Assembly (NCBI GenBank): GCA_947493535.1
Contig: CANLRK010000002.1
Coordinates: 248,001 to 312,000 of the forward strand
DNA: 64,000 bases
DNA from: an uncultured Flavobacteriaceae bacterium
Lineage (GTDB): Bacteria > Bacteroidota > Bacteroidia > Flavobacteriales > Flavobacteriaceae
Reading direction: 5' to 3'
Shown here: positions 52,404 through 62,808 of the stretch, one piece after another
Layout: each line of letters starts with the position of its first letter
Numbering within the stretch: the first letter of the stretch is position 1
Notes under the pieces: generated by a model
Database searches by the model: none
What the model saw: only the letters and a program-made list of their open reading frames with translations
Told to the model about the DNA's origin: nothing
Made by a program: the position numbers and the translations under genes

Positions 52404-52859
52404 ATGAGTAAATTGTCTGAAATATTAAAAACATCTAAATCAATGCCAATAGAAAAGGAAGTGGTATTAAATTTGTTTTGTACAAATAACTTTGTTTCAG
52501 AAAAGTTTGAGCTTTTTTTTAAATCTCATGATTTAACAGGAGCGCAATATAACGTTTTACGTATTTTACGCGGTCAGAAAGGTGTGCCTGCAAATTTATC
52601 TACCATACAAGAGCGTATGGTGCATAAAAATAGTAATGCAGGTAGGTTGATTGACAAATTAATAGTTAAAGGGTTTGTTAAGCGCAATATTTGCGAAAAT
52701 AACAGAAGAAAAATTGAGGTTACAATCACTTCTGAAGGGCTAGATAAACTTACATTTGTAGATCCTTACGTACAACAATTGGAAGAGGAACTAATACATG
52801 GATTAACAGAAGAAGAATTAATTTTGTTAAATAAATTATTAGAAAAATTAAGAGAATAA
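52404..52859 (+). CDS. MarR family transcriptional regulator
   Basis: A 151-residue winged-helix regulator: LFFKSHDLTGAQYNVLRILRG helices, recognition region STIQERMVHKNSNAGRLIDKLIVKGFVKR and wing RRKIEVTITSEGLDKL, then a C-terminal dimer helix. It is expected to act as a dimer, often inhibited by a phenolic or oxidant ligand; it contains two cysteines (about residues 23 and 95). It is followed 20 bases later by a YceI gene, so it may control it and itself. Confidence 0.94.
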   Translation: MSKLSEILKTSKSMPIEKEVVLNLFCTNNFVSEKFELFFKSHDLTGAQYNVLRILRGQKGVPANLSTIQERMVHKNSNAGRLIDKLIVKGFVKRNICENNRRKIEVTITSEGLDKLTFVDPYVQQLEEELIHGLTEEELILLNKLLEKLRE

Positions 52860-52879
52860 ATAACAACTAAATAAATAAC

Positions 52880-53452
52880 ATGAAAACAAAAAACGTATTA
52901 CAAATTGGATTAGTAGCAATAATTGCTTTTGCATCAGTTGCATTTACTTCATTAATTACTAAAGAAGTAAAAATTAAAGAAAGTACAATTAACTGGAAAG
53001 GTTATAAAGTTACTGGAGAGCACTTCGGAACTATAAACTTAAAAGAAGGGGTTTTAAATTTTGACAATAATAAACTAACAGGAGGTAATGTAGTAATTGA
53101 TATGAACTCAATTAAGGTTACTGATATGGAAGGGGAGTATGCTACAAAATTAGAAAACCATTTAAAAGCAGATGATTTTTTTGGTGTAGAAAAATTTCCT
53201 GCTGCGACATTGAAATTTACAAAAGTAAGTGGTCATGATGCTCATTACCATGTAACTGCAGATTTGACAATTAAAGGTATAACTGCACCTATTAATTTTG
53301 AAATGCATGTTGAAGCTAATTCAGCTAAAGCAAAAATTAAGATAGATAGAACTAAGTATGGTATAAAATATGGTTCAGCAAGCTTTTTTGACAACTTAAA
53401 AGATAGAGCAATTTCTGATGAGTTTGATGTAGATGTAGCTATTAAGTTTTAA
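52880..53452 (+). CDS. YceI family periplasmic lipocalin-like protein
   Basis: A 190-residue protein with a signal peptide (about 1-23) and the YceI barrel: ESTINWKGYKVTGEHFGTINLKEG, GGNVVIDMNSIKVTD, FPAATLKFTKVSG and KIDRTKYGIKYGSASFFDNLKDRAISDEFDVDV. YceI proteins hold isoprenoid-like molecules in a central tunnel. Co-transcribed with the marR gene and ended by a strong terminator. Ligand unknown. Confidence 0.94.
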   Translation: MKTKNVLQIGLVAIIAFASVAFTSLITKEVKIKESTINWKGYKVTGEHFGTINLKEGVLNFDNNKLTGGNVVIDMNSIKVTDMEGEYATKLENHLKADDFFGVEKFPAATLKFTKVSGHDAHYHVTADLTIKGITAPINFEMHVEANSAKAKIKIDRTKYGIKYGSASFFDNLKDRAISDEFDVDVAIKF

Positions 53453-53464
53453 TGTGAATTAAAT

Positions 53465-53506
53465 AAAGCAAAAAAGCCATACTAATTAGTATGGCTTTTT
53501 TGCTTT
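53465..53506 (+). terminator. Strong Rho-independent terminator after yceI
   Basis: A perfect 20-bp stem (left arm 53465-53484, right arm 53487-53506) with only two loop bases and a TTTTTT run within the right arm. Both arms contain A/T runs, so it could work in both directions. Confidence 0.85.
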
Positions 53507-53548
53507 AAAAATAATTAGTTAACTTGTTAAGATAAATATACCTATTTA

Positions 53549-54280
53549 ATGCAATCAAAAATACTTTTATTAGGGTTTATTATAATGCTTTTACAAGGAT
53601 GCAAGCATAATAAAAAAACGCAGTTACCAGCGCAACAAGTAAATATTGCAAAGAAAAAGCCACTTGACACAGTTGTTAAGAAAGACACTAGTTTAATTAA
53701 GTATACTGATAAGGTTTTGGAAGACCTTTCTGACTCAGAATTCGTGCAATTAAGTAGAATAGATACCACATTCTATTATGACATGAAATATGCTACTGAG
53801 GACAATTTTTTAAAAGAAAAAGTATACGATTGTGCCAATTGTTTATTGCGTTATCAAACAGTAAAACAACTAATAAAAGCAAATAACGACTTTAAAAAAG
53901 CTGGTTATAGGATCAAGTTTTTTGATTGTTACCGACCTTTATCCATTCAAAAAAAAATGTGGAAAATTTTCCCTGATAAAAGGTATGTTGCAGACCCTAA
54001 CAAAGGATCTAATCATAATAGAGGTACTGCTGTAGATATTACACTAGTAGATAGCTTAGGAAACGAATTAGCTATGGGAACAGCTTTTGATCACTTTGGT
54101 AAAGAGGCACACCATGCTTACCAAAAGCTTCCAGAAGACGTTTTATCCAACAGAAAATTTTTAAAAAATATAATGGAAGCTAATGGTTTTTGGAGTATTA
54201 CCTCTGAATGGTGGCATTATAACTTAAATCAGTCATATAAGTATGAAGTGTCTGATTTTAAAACTGAATGTGATAATTAG
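53549..54280 (+). CDS. D-alanyl-D-alanine dipeptidase family lipoprotein (VanX-like, M15)
   Basis: A 243-residue lipoprotein: hydrophobic leader and lipobox LLQGC (C18). The M15D zinc peptidase domain (about 70-240) shows YDMKYATEDNF, FDCYRP, the HNRGTAVDITLVD motif (H156, D163) and EWWHYN (E220 catalytic, H223 zinc ligand). Such enzymes cleave D-Ala-D-Ala; in Gram-negatives they recycle cell-wall dipeptides and do not signal vancomycin resistance. No vanH/vanA genes are nearby. Its stop overlaps the convergent hutG-like gene by four bases. Confidence 0.9.
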   Translation: MQSKILLLGFIIMLLQGCKHNKKTQLPAQQVNIAKKKPLDTVVKKDTSLIKYTDKVLEDLSDSEFVQLSRIDTTFYYDMKYATEDNFLKEKVYDCANCLLRYQTVKQLIKANNDFKKAGYRIKFFDCYRPLSIQKKMWKIFPDKRYVADPNKGSNHNRGTAVDITLVDSLGNELAMGTAFDHFGKEAHHAYQKLPEDVLSNRKFLKNIMEANGFWSITSEWWHYNLNQSYKYEVSDFKTECDN

Positions 54281-55299
54281 TTTGCTCGTAAAAAATCAGT
54301 TATTAAATATGAAATTAACTTGCCAGTTTGGTTAGAGTTAGTGTTTTCAAGTGAAGGAGCAGCTTCACACAAATGTAGGTATGCTACATTTTTTGAGCTT
54401 CCAAAGTAAGCTATAAACTCTCTAGCATCGTTTGCATTAAAACCAGACGGAGTCATGGCGCTTGAGGCAATATTTTGGATAGCATCTAAATCTATTTCAA
54501 TACCAAACTTATCTTTTTTTATAAAATTAAGCGCATATTGCATTTCATGTTTGTATTCAGTTTCTTTACGAATAGCAATAGCTTCAAAAGTATTGTAATT
54601 TATGTATTTGTTATGTGAACTTAATTCTTTCAAGATATTTTTAGAGGTGTAATTTTCATGTATTCCGAAAATAAAATACCTATTTAAAAAACCTTCATGA
54701 AAAGCGTAAGAAAAACCATTTCCAGAGTGCCTACCTTCTAAAGCTCTAAAATCAGTATGCGCATCAAAATTTATAGCATTAATAGGCTTATTTAAGGCTA
54801 AAGAAGTTCCTTTAATATTACCATACGCATTATTGTGCCCTCCACCAATAATTATAGGTGTTTTTCCTGCTTTAACGATATTGAAAATAAGATTGGTAAC
54901 TTCTTGATCAATTTCATCAACTAATGCATATAATTTTTGTAAATCATCTGTTGAATTTAAAGATAAACTTTCGGCCTTTTTCATTTGTTCAGGAAAACTT
55001 AAAGCACCTAAAACAAGCACTTTTTTTGCTTTGTTTATTGAAGAATGTTGTGTGTTTAAAAGACTTTTTAACGCACTTTTCCAAGCAGTTTCTGTACCTT
55101 GATTTCCTCTGTTAGCTTTAACACCTATCGATTCTTCAATTCCTACCAATACGTAATTAGCAGTAGAGTTTTTTAAAGCTTCCTGAACAGTGGTGTTAGC
55201 AGGAATAAAAGTTACTTTTTCACCAAACTTTTTTTCTCCTTTACGCTTATTAACATAAGAAAGAATGTCTACCTCAGTATAAACATTTAAATGTGTCAT
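54277..55299 (-). CDS. hutG: Formimidoylglutamase (arginase/ureohydrolase family)
   Basis: A 340-residue binuclear manganese hydrolase. Metal ligands are in IIIGGGHNNAYGN (His), NFDAHTDFR (D-x-H-x-D) and GIEIDLDAIQ (D-x-D). Bacteroidota proteins of this length and pattern are usually formimidoylglutamases, which release formamide from N-formimidoyl-glutamate in histidine breakdown. The other hut genes (hutH, hutU, hutI) are not in the window, so an agmatinase-like alternative substrate is possible. Single gene. Confidence 0.8.
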   Translation of the reverse strand: MTHLNVYTEVDILSYVNKRKGEKKFGEKVTFIPANTTVQEALKNSTANYVLVGIEESIGVKANRGNQGTETAWKSALKSLLNTQHSSINKAKKVLVLGALSFPEQMKKAESLSLNSTDDLQKLYALVDEIDQEVTNLIFNIVKAGKTPIIIGGGHNNAYGNIKGTSLALNKPINAINFDAHTDFRALEGRHSGNGFSYAFHEGFLNRYFIFGIHENYTSKNILKELSSHNKYINYNTFEAIAIRKETEYKHEMQYALNFIKKDKFGIEIDLDAIQNIASSAMTPSGFNANDAREFIAYFGSSKNVAYLHLCEAAPSLENTNSNQTGKLISYLITDFLRAN

Positions 55300-55397
55300 A
55301 TTCTAGTATCAAAAATATACACACGAAAGTACAGTTATTTTTTTTTGATTCTTAATCTTTTTAGTAGTTTTAACACACAAAAATATATTTTAAAATT

Positions 55398-56279
55398 ATG
55401 GCTGAAGAAAACAAGAATAACGGATTGAAAATAGGGATAGGGATATTAGCAGTTTTACTTATAGGTGCATCGGTATTATTCTTTCTTAAAAACAATGAGT
55501 TGAATGACACTAAAAAGGCACTTAACTCTGAAATTTCTGTATTAGAAGAAAACTTAGATGGAGAAATTGAAAAATTAAACGCTAAAATTGCCGAAAATGC
55601 AGTGTTAAATGAAAGTTTAATAGCTAAAAGAGATAGTTTAAATGCAACACTTAATGAACTTAAAGCATCACAAGCAACTATTGAAACTTTAACAAAATAT
55701 AAGAATAGTTATTTTAAACTTAAAAAGGACATTAATAAACTACTTAAAGAAAACGAAGTTTTACAGTTAAAGAATGAGCAGTTAACTATGGAGAAAGACT
55801 CTATAGTAAATGAGTTGGACTCGCAATTAAAATTATCAGATTCGTTAACTACACAAGTAACAGATGCCTTTAAAGTAATTGAGAATGCCTCAGCATTGTC
55901 AGTTGCAGCTTTAAAAGGAACTGCACTTATTCAGAAATCTTCAGGGAAACAAGTACCAACAACTAAAGCTAGAAGAGCGGATAAGGTTAAAGTATGTTTT
56001 TCAGTAGCAGAAAATAGAATAGCAACAAAAGGTGATAAGGTGTTGTATGTACAAGTATTAGATGCTAAAAATAATGTTTTAGGAGAAAATGCTACAAAAA
56101 CATTTGAAGAAAAAACGTTGAATTATAGTTTTACAACTGAATTTAATTATAACAATAAAGCATTGGATATTTGTGAGTATTTAAATGCGCCTAAAGATGG
56201 ATTTGAAAAAGGAAACTATTTTGTGAATGTATTTAGAGGTAGTGAGATGATTGCAAATAGTTCGTTTGTTTTAGAATAA
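55398..56279 (+). CDS. Membrane-anchored coiled-coil protein, function unknown
   Basis: A 293-residue protein: short acidic N-terminus, one membrane helix (about 10-30), a long coiled coil (about 31-160; EISVLEENLDGEIEKLNAKI and repeats of Leu heptads), then a beta-rich C-terminal domain (about 185-293; KVKVCFSVAENRIATKGDKVLYVQVLD). Such proteins are frequent in Flavobacteriia without an assigned role, and labels as chromosome-partitioning proteins derive only from the coiled coil. It is probably periplasmic with an N-terminal anchor. Confidence 0.65.
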   Translation: MAEENKNNGLKIGIGILAVLLIGASVLFFLKNNELNDTKKALNSEISVLEENLDGEIEKLNAKIAENAVLNESLIAKRDSLNATLNELKASQATIETLTKYKNSYFKLKKDINKLLKENEVLQLKNEQLTMEKDSIVNELDSQLKLSDSLTTQVTDAFKVIENASALSVAALKGTALIQKSSGKQVPTTKARRADKVKVCFSVAENRIATKGDKVLYVQVLDAKNNVLGENATKTFEEKTLNYSFTTEFNYNNKALDICEYLNAPKDGFEKGNYFVNVFRGSEMIANSSFVLE

Positions 56280-56300
56280 TAATAACAAAAATAACATTAA

Positions 56301-56330
56301 AACGCTCAATTATTAATTGAGTGTTTTTTT
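56301..56330 (+). terminator. Rho-independent terminator before the TruA-like gene
   Basis: An 11-bp stem with one wobble (AACGCTCAATT with AATTGAGTGTT), ATT loop and seven T residues. The first possible start of the next gene lies directly at the end of the T run. Confidence 0.8.
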
Positions 56331-56339
56331 ATGCATGAT

Positions 56340-57125
56340 ATGCAACGAAAGTATTACATTATAAAAATTCAGTATTTAGGATTTCGTTTTCATGGTTGGC
56401 AAAAACAACCCAATGTAAATACGGTACAGCGTATGGTAGATAGGACCTTAGCTTATGTACTTGGACATAAAAAGTTTAAAACCTTAGCAGCAGGCCGTAC
56501 AGATGCAAAAGTATCGGTTAATGAAACTTATATAGAATTGTTTTTAGATGAAGGAGTGTTACATAAGGAAGAATTTTTGCCAGTGTTTAATTTAAACTTA
56601 CCGCAAGATATTCGTGCTTTATGTATAGATGAAACGGATGAAAAGTTTAATATTATTCAACATACTAAAGAAAAAGAGTATTTGTATCTTTTTACTTATG
56701 GCGAAAAAATACACCCTTTTGCAGCCCCATTTATGGTAGCGTTCCCAGAGCAACTCAATATAGCACTAATGCAACAAGCAGCAACACAGTTTATAGGAAC
56801 AAAAAACTTTAAAAATTATACCTATAAGCCAACACCAACAACTAATACTATAGGAACAATAACTACCTGTGAACTTATTGAAAACAAAGTGTATCAAGCA
56901 AATTTTTTTCCAGAAAAAAGTTATTTACTTCGAGTTATAGGTGAAGGGTTTAAACGTAACCAAATACGAATAATGATGGCTAGATTAATGCAATTAGGGA
57001 GTGGAGTACTAAGTTTGGAACAATTTAAAAAGTCATTGGAAGTGCCTGAAGAAAATTTGCCAATTACTTATATAGCTCCTGCATCGGGGTTAATATTACA
57101 ATCGGTTAAATTTCTAGAGGAGTAA
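56340..57125 (+). CDS. TruA-family tRNA pseudouridine synthase, divergent paralogue
   Basis: A 261-residue pseudouridine synthase of the TruA fold. It opens with YYIIKIQYLGFRFHGWQKQP and the N-V-N-T-V-Q helix. The catalytic aspartate lies in AAGRTDAKVSVNETYIEL, where canonical TruA has GRTD-x-GVHA, so the residues after the aspartate are altered. Two-lobed length and the RIMMARLMQLGSG C-terminal helix are normal. Bacteroidota commonly have a canonical TruA plus this divergent relative, so its target uridine may not be position 38-40. ATG 56340 is preferred over 56331, which touches the terminator tail. Confidence 0.8.
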   Translation: MQRKYYIIKIQYLGFRFHGWQKQPNVNTVQRMVDRTLAYVLGHKKFKTLAAGRTDAKVSVNETYIELFLDEGVLHKEEFLPVFNLNLPQDIRALCIDETDEKFNIIQHTKEKEYLYLFTYGEKIHPFAAPFMVAFPEQLNIALMQQAATQFIGTKNFKNYTYKPTPTTNTIGTITTCELIENKVYQANFFPEKSYLLRVIGEGFKRNQIRIMMARLMQLGSGVLSLEQFKKSLEVPEENLPITYIAPASGLILQSVKFLEE

Positions 57126-57198
57126 ACTTTTTCGTACACTATTTATAATGCAAAGCATTATTTAGGAAAATAATTTAGTAGCAATAAAATTGTTTTAT

Positions 57199-57206
57199 TA
57201 CTTTTG
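57199..57206 (+). promoter_or_regulatory. -7 element (TACTTTTG) of fabI
   Basis: Exact TAnnTTTG match 21 bases before the ATG at 57228; no well-spaced -33 TTG. The gene thus probably has its own promoter. Confidence 0.45.
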
Positions 57207-57227
57207 AACTCATAAAAACTAACAATT

Positions 57228-58040
57228 ATGTACAATTTACTAAAAGGTAAAAGAGGAATTATATTTGGAGCGTTAGATGAAAACTCTATTGCTTGGAAAA
57301 CAGCAGAAAGAGTACATGCTGAAGGTGGTACTTTTGTATTAACTAATGCACCTATTGCTATGCGTATGGGAAAAATTAATGAATTAGCAGAAAAAACTGG
57401 TTCAGAAATTATTCCTGCTGATGCTACAAGTATTGAAGACTTAGATAATTTGGTAACCAAGGCTCAAGAAATTTTAGGAGGAAAATTAGACTTTGTATTA
57501 CACTCCATAGGAATGTCTATTAATGTACGTAAAAAGCGCCATTATACAGATCAGAATTACGACTTTACTCATAAAGGATGGGATGTTTCTGCAGTGTCTT
57601 TTCATAAAGTAATGCAAACATTATACAAGCAAGATGCCATGAATGAATGGGGAAGTATAGTTGCTTTAACCTATATGGCAGCGCAACGTTCTTTTCCTGA
57701 TTATAATGATATGGCTGATAATAAAGCGTATTTAGAATCTATAGCACGTAGCTTTGGGTATTTCTTCGGAGCCGATAAAAAAGTACGTGTAAATACAATT
57801 TCGCAATCACCAACACCAACTACAGCAGGTTCTGGAGTAAAAGGATTTGATGGGTTTATTTCTTATGCAGAAAAGATGTCCCCATTAGGAAATGCAACAG
57901 CTCAAGATTGTGCAGATTATACTGTAAGCCTATTTTCTGATTTAACCAGAAAAGTCACTATGCAAAATTTATTTCACGATGGAGGATTCTCTAATGTAGG
58001 GGTAAGTAATGCCGTGATGGAAAAATTTATGGAAGAATAA
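57228..58040 (+). CDS. fabI: Enoyl-[acyl-carrier-protein] reductase (NADH), FabI
   Basis: A 270-residue short-chain dehydrogenase performing the last reduction of the fatty-acid elongation cycle. Nucleotide-binding start GKRGIIFGALDENSIAWKTAE, VLHSIGMS strand, active-site YNDMADNK with the FabI-type Y-x6-K spacing, and RVNTISQSPTPTTAGSGVKGF. This Y-x6-K distinguishes it from FabG (Y-x3-K). Length is standard. Monocistronic. Confidence 0.93.
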   Translation: MYNLLKGKRGIIFGALDENSIAWKTAERVHAEGGTFVLTNAPIAMRMGKINELAEKTGSEIIPADATSIEDLDNLVTKAQEILGGKLDFVLHSIGMSINVRKKRHYTDQNYDFTHKGWDVSAVSFHKVMQTLYKQDAMNEWGSIVALTYMAAQRSFPDYNDMADNKAYLESIARSFGYFFGADKKVRVNTISQSPTPTTAGSGVKGFDGFISYAEKMSPLGNATAQDCADYTVSLFSDLTRKVTMQNLFHDGGFSNVGVSNAVMEKFMEE

Positions 58041-58065
58041 GTCTTTAAGGCAAAATAAAAATAGA

Positions 58066-58098
58066 GGGGATTGGCTATTGTAGCTAATTCCCTTTTTT
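58066..58098 (+). terminator. Rho-independent terminator after fabI
   Basis: A 12-bp stem with two wobbles (GGGGATTGGCTA with TAGCTAATTCCC), a TTG loop and a T6 run, 26 bases past the stop. Confidence 0.8.
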
Positions 58099-58110
58099 AT
58101 TAAAACTAAC

Positions 58111-58695
58111 ATGATGAAAAGTATAGCTGTTTTCTGTGGTTCAGGATTAAGTAAGGATGATGCTCATAATGAAGAAGCGTATCGTTTAGGAGAGGTTTTT
58201 GCTAAGCAATCTATAACATTGGTGTATGGAGGTGCTAAAATTGGCTTAATGGGAAAAGTAGCTGATGGGGTTTTAGAAAATGAAGGAGAAGCTATTGGTG
58301 TTATTCCTGATTTTTTAACCACAAAAGAAGTGGTGCATACTCAATTATCTGAGCTAATTATTACTGAGACTATGCACGAGCGTAAATTAAAAATGCACTA
58401 TCTATCTGATGGTATTATTGCTTTACCAGGAGGTTTTGGTACTTTAGAGGAATTGTTCGAAATGTTAACCTGGGCTCAATTAGGCCTGCATAAAAAGCCA
58501 ATAGGCTTGTTGAATACTAATGGTTTTTATAACCACTTAATGAGTTTTATAGAAACAATGATTGATTCGGGCTTATTAAAACCAGAATACAGAAAGTTGG
58601 TATTGATTTCTGATTCTATAGATGATTTATTAGAACAGATGGAACATTTTGAACCAATGCCAGTACCTAGATGGATGAATAAAAATCAGACTTAA
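58111..58695 (+). CDS. LOG family protein (TIGR00730), cytokinin riboside 5'-monophosphate phosphoribohydrolase-like
   Basis: A 194-residue Rossmann-fold protein: AVFCGSGLSKDDAHNEEA, YGGAKIGLMGKVADGVL, MHERKLKMHYLSDG and the LOG signature PGGFGTLEELFEMLTWAQLG. Family members hydrolyse nucleoside 5'-monophosphates to base and ribose-5-phosphate. In bacteria the role is usually purine nucleotide metabolism. The start could also be the ATG at 58114. Its stop overlaps the convergent DUF72 gene by four bases. Confidence 0.92.
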   Translation: MMKSIAVFCGSGLSKDDAHNEEAYRLGEVFAKQSITLVYGGAKIGLMGKVADGVLENEGEAIGVIPDFLTTKEVVHTQLSELIITETMHERKLKMHYLSDGIIALPGGFGTLEELFEMLTWAQLGLHKKPIGLLNTNGFYNHLMSFIETMIDSGLLKPEYRKLVLISDSIDDLLEQMEHFEPMPVPRWMNKNQT

Positions 58696-59591
58696 AATAA
58701 AGTCAAATTATCACCTCCTTTTTTGGGTTTAGGAAAACTCGGTACTAATAAATTATAGCCTAATTCATTATTAAACTTTTCTATAAAGTATTTAGATAAC
58801 AAAGGTGAAGCCTGCTCTATATTTTGGTGAACAAAAAAGTATAGGTTTTCTAGTCCGTTATCCATCCATATTTTAATACGCTCAAACCATTCATCTAATC
58901 TAGAATAATCACTTGGATGATTCGCTCCGTTATAACGAACAAATGCATCTTTGTTGGTTAGTTTCATATGTAATAAGTCACGCCTTCCAGCGGTGTCTAC
59001 TATAATATTAGAGACATTATTTTCTTCAAAAAGCTGGTATAAGTCATTAGCTATTACTTTATCATTATACCAATCGGTATGACGGAGTTCTATAGCTAGA
59101 GAAAAACCTTTTGGCCATGCTTGAACAAACAGAGTTAATACATCAAAACTTTTAGGAGCAAAAGTTGGGTGCATTTGTAAAAAGATGGTTCCTAACTTTT
59201 CTTGTAGGTTAGAAATACTATCTAAGTAAGCGTTTATTTCTGCATCACAATTTTTTAAGCGTTTAAACTGACTAATGCTTTGAGGGACTTTAGGAAAGAA
59301 CTTAAAGTCTGATGTTACTTTATTATACCAGTTTTCTACAGTTGAATTAGGAAAAATTCTATAGAAGGTTGCATTTAATTCAATACTGTTAAACTGAGTA
59401 GCGTAGTACGTTAACTCGTCTTTAGTCCCTCTTGGATAAAACCCTTTTAAATCTTGTCTGTTCCATTTAGCGCAACCAATATATACCTTACACTCAGACT
59501 TGTTTCTACCTAGAATAGATTGATTAGTTGGATGATCAGGAGGTAAAATAAAATCAATTAATTCTGGGTTTTCTACTTTTCCGAATTTCAT
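58692..59591 (-). CDS. DUF72 domain protein
   Basis: A 299-residue TIM-barrel-like DUF72 protein: VYIGCAKWNRQDLKGFYP, TYYATQFNSIELNATFYRIP-like block, FKFFPKVPQSISQFKRL, QMHPTFAPKSFDVL, AIELRHTDWYND and FVHQNIEQASPLLSKYF. Active-site function is unknown; the fold resembles xylose isomerase-type barrels. Single gene. Confidence 0.88.
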   Translation of the reverse strand: MKFGKVENPELIDFILPPDHPTNQSILGRNKSECKVYIGCAKWNRQDLKGFYPRGTKDELTYYATQFNSIELNATFYRIFPNSTVENWYNKVTSDFKFFPKVPQSISQFKRLKNCDAEINAYLDSISNLQEKLGTIFLQMHPTFAPKSFDVLTLFVQAWPKGFSLAIELRHTDWYNDKVIANDLYQLFEENNVSNIIVDTAGRRDLLHMKLTNKDAFVRYNGANHPSDYSRLDEWFERIKIWMDNGLENLYFFVHQNIEQASPLLSKYFIEKFNNELGYNLLVPSFPKPKKGGDNLTLF

Positions 59592-59649
59592 ATTGCTTAA
59601 GCGCTTTTAAAAAGCTAAATTTACAACATTCAGTTAAGAAAGCATATAA

Positions 59650-61641
<1,992 letters not shown>

Positions 61642-61651
61642 AAATCATTTT

Positions 61652-62701
61652 TTAAAAGAAATCATTAATTTCTTTTCTAGAGCTTATGTTAAGTTTAGCA
61701 TAAATATTATTGATATGTGTTTTTACAGTGCTAACACTAATAAATAGTGTTTCAGCAATGGCTTTATTACTCATTTTTTGATGCATTAATTCAAAAACAT
61801 TTTGTTCTTGTGGAGTAAGAACATTTTTATAGTCAATAACTTCATTACTAGTTTTTTTTACTTTTTTTAGCAACACAAAGTTTACGAGTAAAGAAATTAC
61901 TAAAAGCGCACCTAACAAATAGGCTATATAACTAGCATTACTATTAGGATTTTCAAGTAACTGGTACCCGTCATTATTTAAATCAGTTTTATACTGCTGT
62001 ACATAAGAAGCTTTTGGGTATTGTGTTGTTAGTGAATTTAATAAGTTTAAATAATAATCATTTTGTTTTAAATCGTTTAAATAGAATTCTCTACTATAAG
62101 AGTTCTTATTTGCGTATAGGTAATAAGCGTACAATTCAACTAATGGATCGTTAAATGTTTTGCTGTGTTTTTGTAGTTTTTTAAAACAATTTTTAAAAAT
62201 AATATCGCGTTGCGCATCACTTTTAGTACGATGTAAATTGCTTAACAACTCTTCTTGCAAATTAGTTAATTCTAATACCGCTATGTTTTGCGGTGTGCTA
62301 CTTTCTATTTCACAAAAGGATTGCGATAAATCATTTAAAGGGAAATGAATAGAATCGTTGTTTTTAGCAATGAATATTATGGTGTTGCTATTTTCGCAAT
62401 GCTTTATAGTGTGCTTATAGTCGGTTATTGAAGTGTTACAGTTATCTAAGTATATTTTATAAAGGCTGTTTTTTGAGTTTAAAAAATCACCAGAAAAATG
62501 AAACTGATTTAAGGAATCAATTTTATATTCTTGAATAATATTTTCTGTAATGAGTAAGTCACTTTTTTGATATTCATCTATTCGAATTAAGTAAGCAGTA
62601 GCATTGTTGAAATTTTGGTTTACTTGTCCCGTAAATTGAAACTGTGCATAAGTAAACAAACTACTGAAAAGAAATGAGTAAAAAAGAATAACTTGTCGCA
62701 T
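61652..62701 (-). CDS. Membrane-anchored LuxR-type transcriptional regulator
   Basis: A 349-residue regulator with unusual layout: signal peptide (about 1-20, FTYAQ), a periplasmic region (about 21-257) whose start FQFTGQVNQNFNNATAYLIRIDEYQK resembles DUF4369-type beta modules, one membrane helix (258-278), and a cytoplasmic LuxR/GerE helix-turn-helix (about 290-349; LTPQEQNVFELMHQKMSNKAIAETLFISVSTVKTHINNIYAKL). It would sense an envelope signal and bind DNA directly. Start at ATG 62701; the longer TTG start at 62722 overlaps the -7 promoter element. Confidence 0.85.
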   Translation of the reverse strand: MRQVILFYSFLFSSLFTYAQFQFTGQVNQNFNNATAYLIRIDEYQKSDLLITENIIQEYKIDSLNQFHFSGDFLNSKNSLYKIYLDNCNTSITDYKHTIKHCENSNTIIFIAKNNDSIHFPLNDLSQSFCEIESSTPQNIAVLELTNLQEELLSNLHRTKSDAQRDIIFKNCFKKLQKHSKTFNDPLVELYAYYLYANKNSYSREFYLNDLKQNDYYLNLLNSLTTQYPKASYVQQYKTDLNNDGYQLLENPNSNASYIAYLLGALLVISLLVNFVLLKKVKKTSNEVIDYKNVLTPQEQNVFELMHQKMSNKAIAETLFISVSTVKTHINNIYAKLNISSRKEINDFF

Positions 62702-62719
62702 GTAAAATAGTGTTACTAA

Positions 62720-62727
62720 CAAATATA
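62720..62727 (-). promoter_or_regulatory. -7 element (TATATTTG) of the LuxR-type regulator
   Basis: Exact TAnnTTTG match on the minus strand, 18 bases upstream of the ATG at 62701. No clear -33 element. Confidence 0.45.
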
Positions 62728-62756
62728 AGTTTTCTGGCGTTAATATTATTGTATAT

Positions 62757-62802
62757 AAAACAAGCTCATAAGTAGTATATTACTTATGAGCTTGTTTTTT
62801 TT
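62757..62802. terminator. Terminator after the DUF1573 gene, possibly bidirectional
   Basis: A perfect 18-bp stem (arms 62757-62774 and 62781-62798) around a GTATAT loop, with A/T runs at both ends. It separates the DUF1573 gene from the LuxR regulator promoter on the minus strand. Confidence 0.85.
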
Positions 62803-62808
62803 AGTTAT

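Noticed and set aside
53549-54280. Vancomycin resistance by VanX
   Set aside because: No vanH/A/R/S genes nearby and the host is Gram-negative; VanX-like lipoproteins are common in cell-wall recycling.
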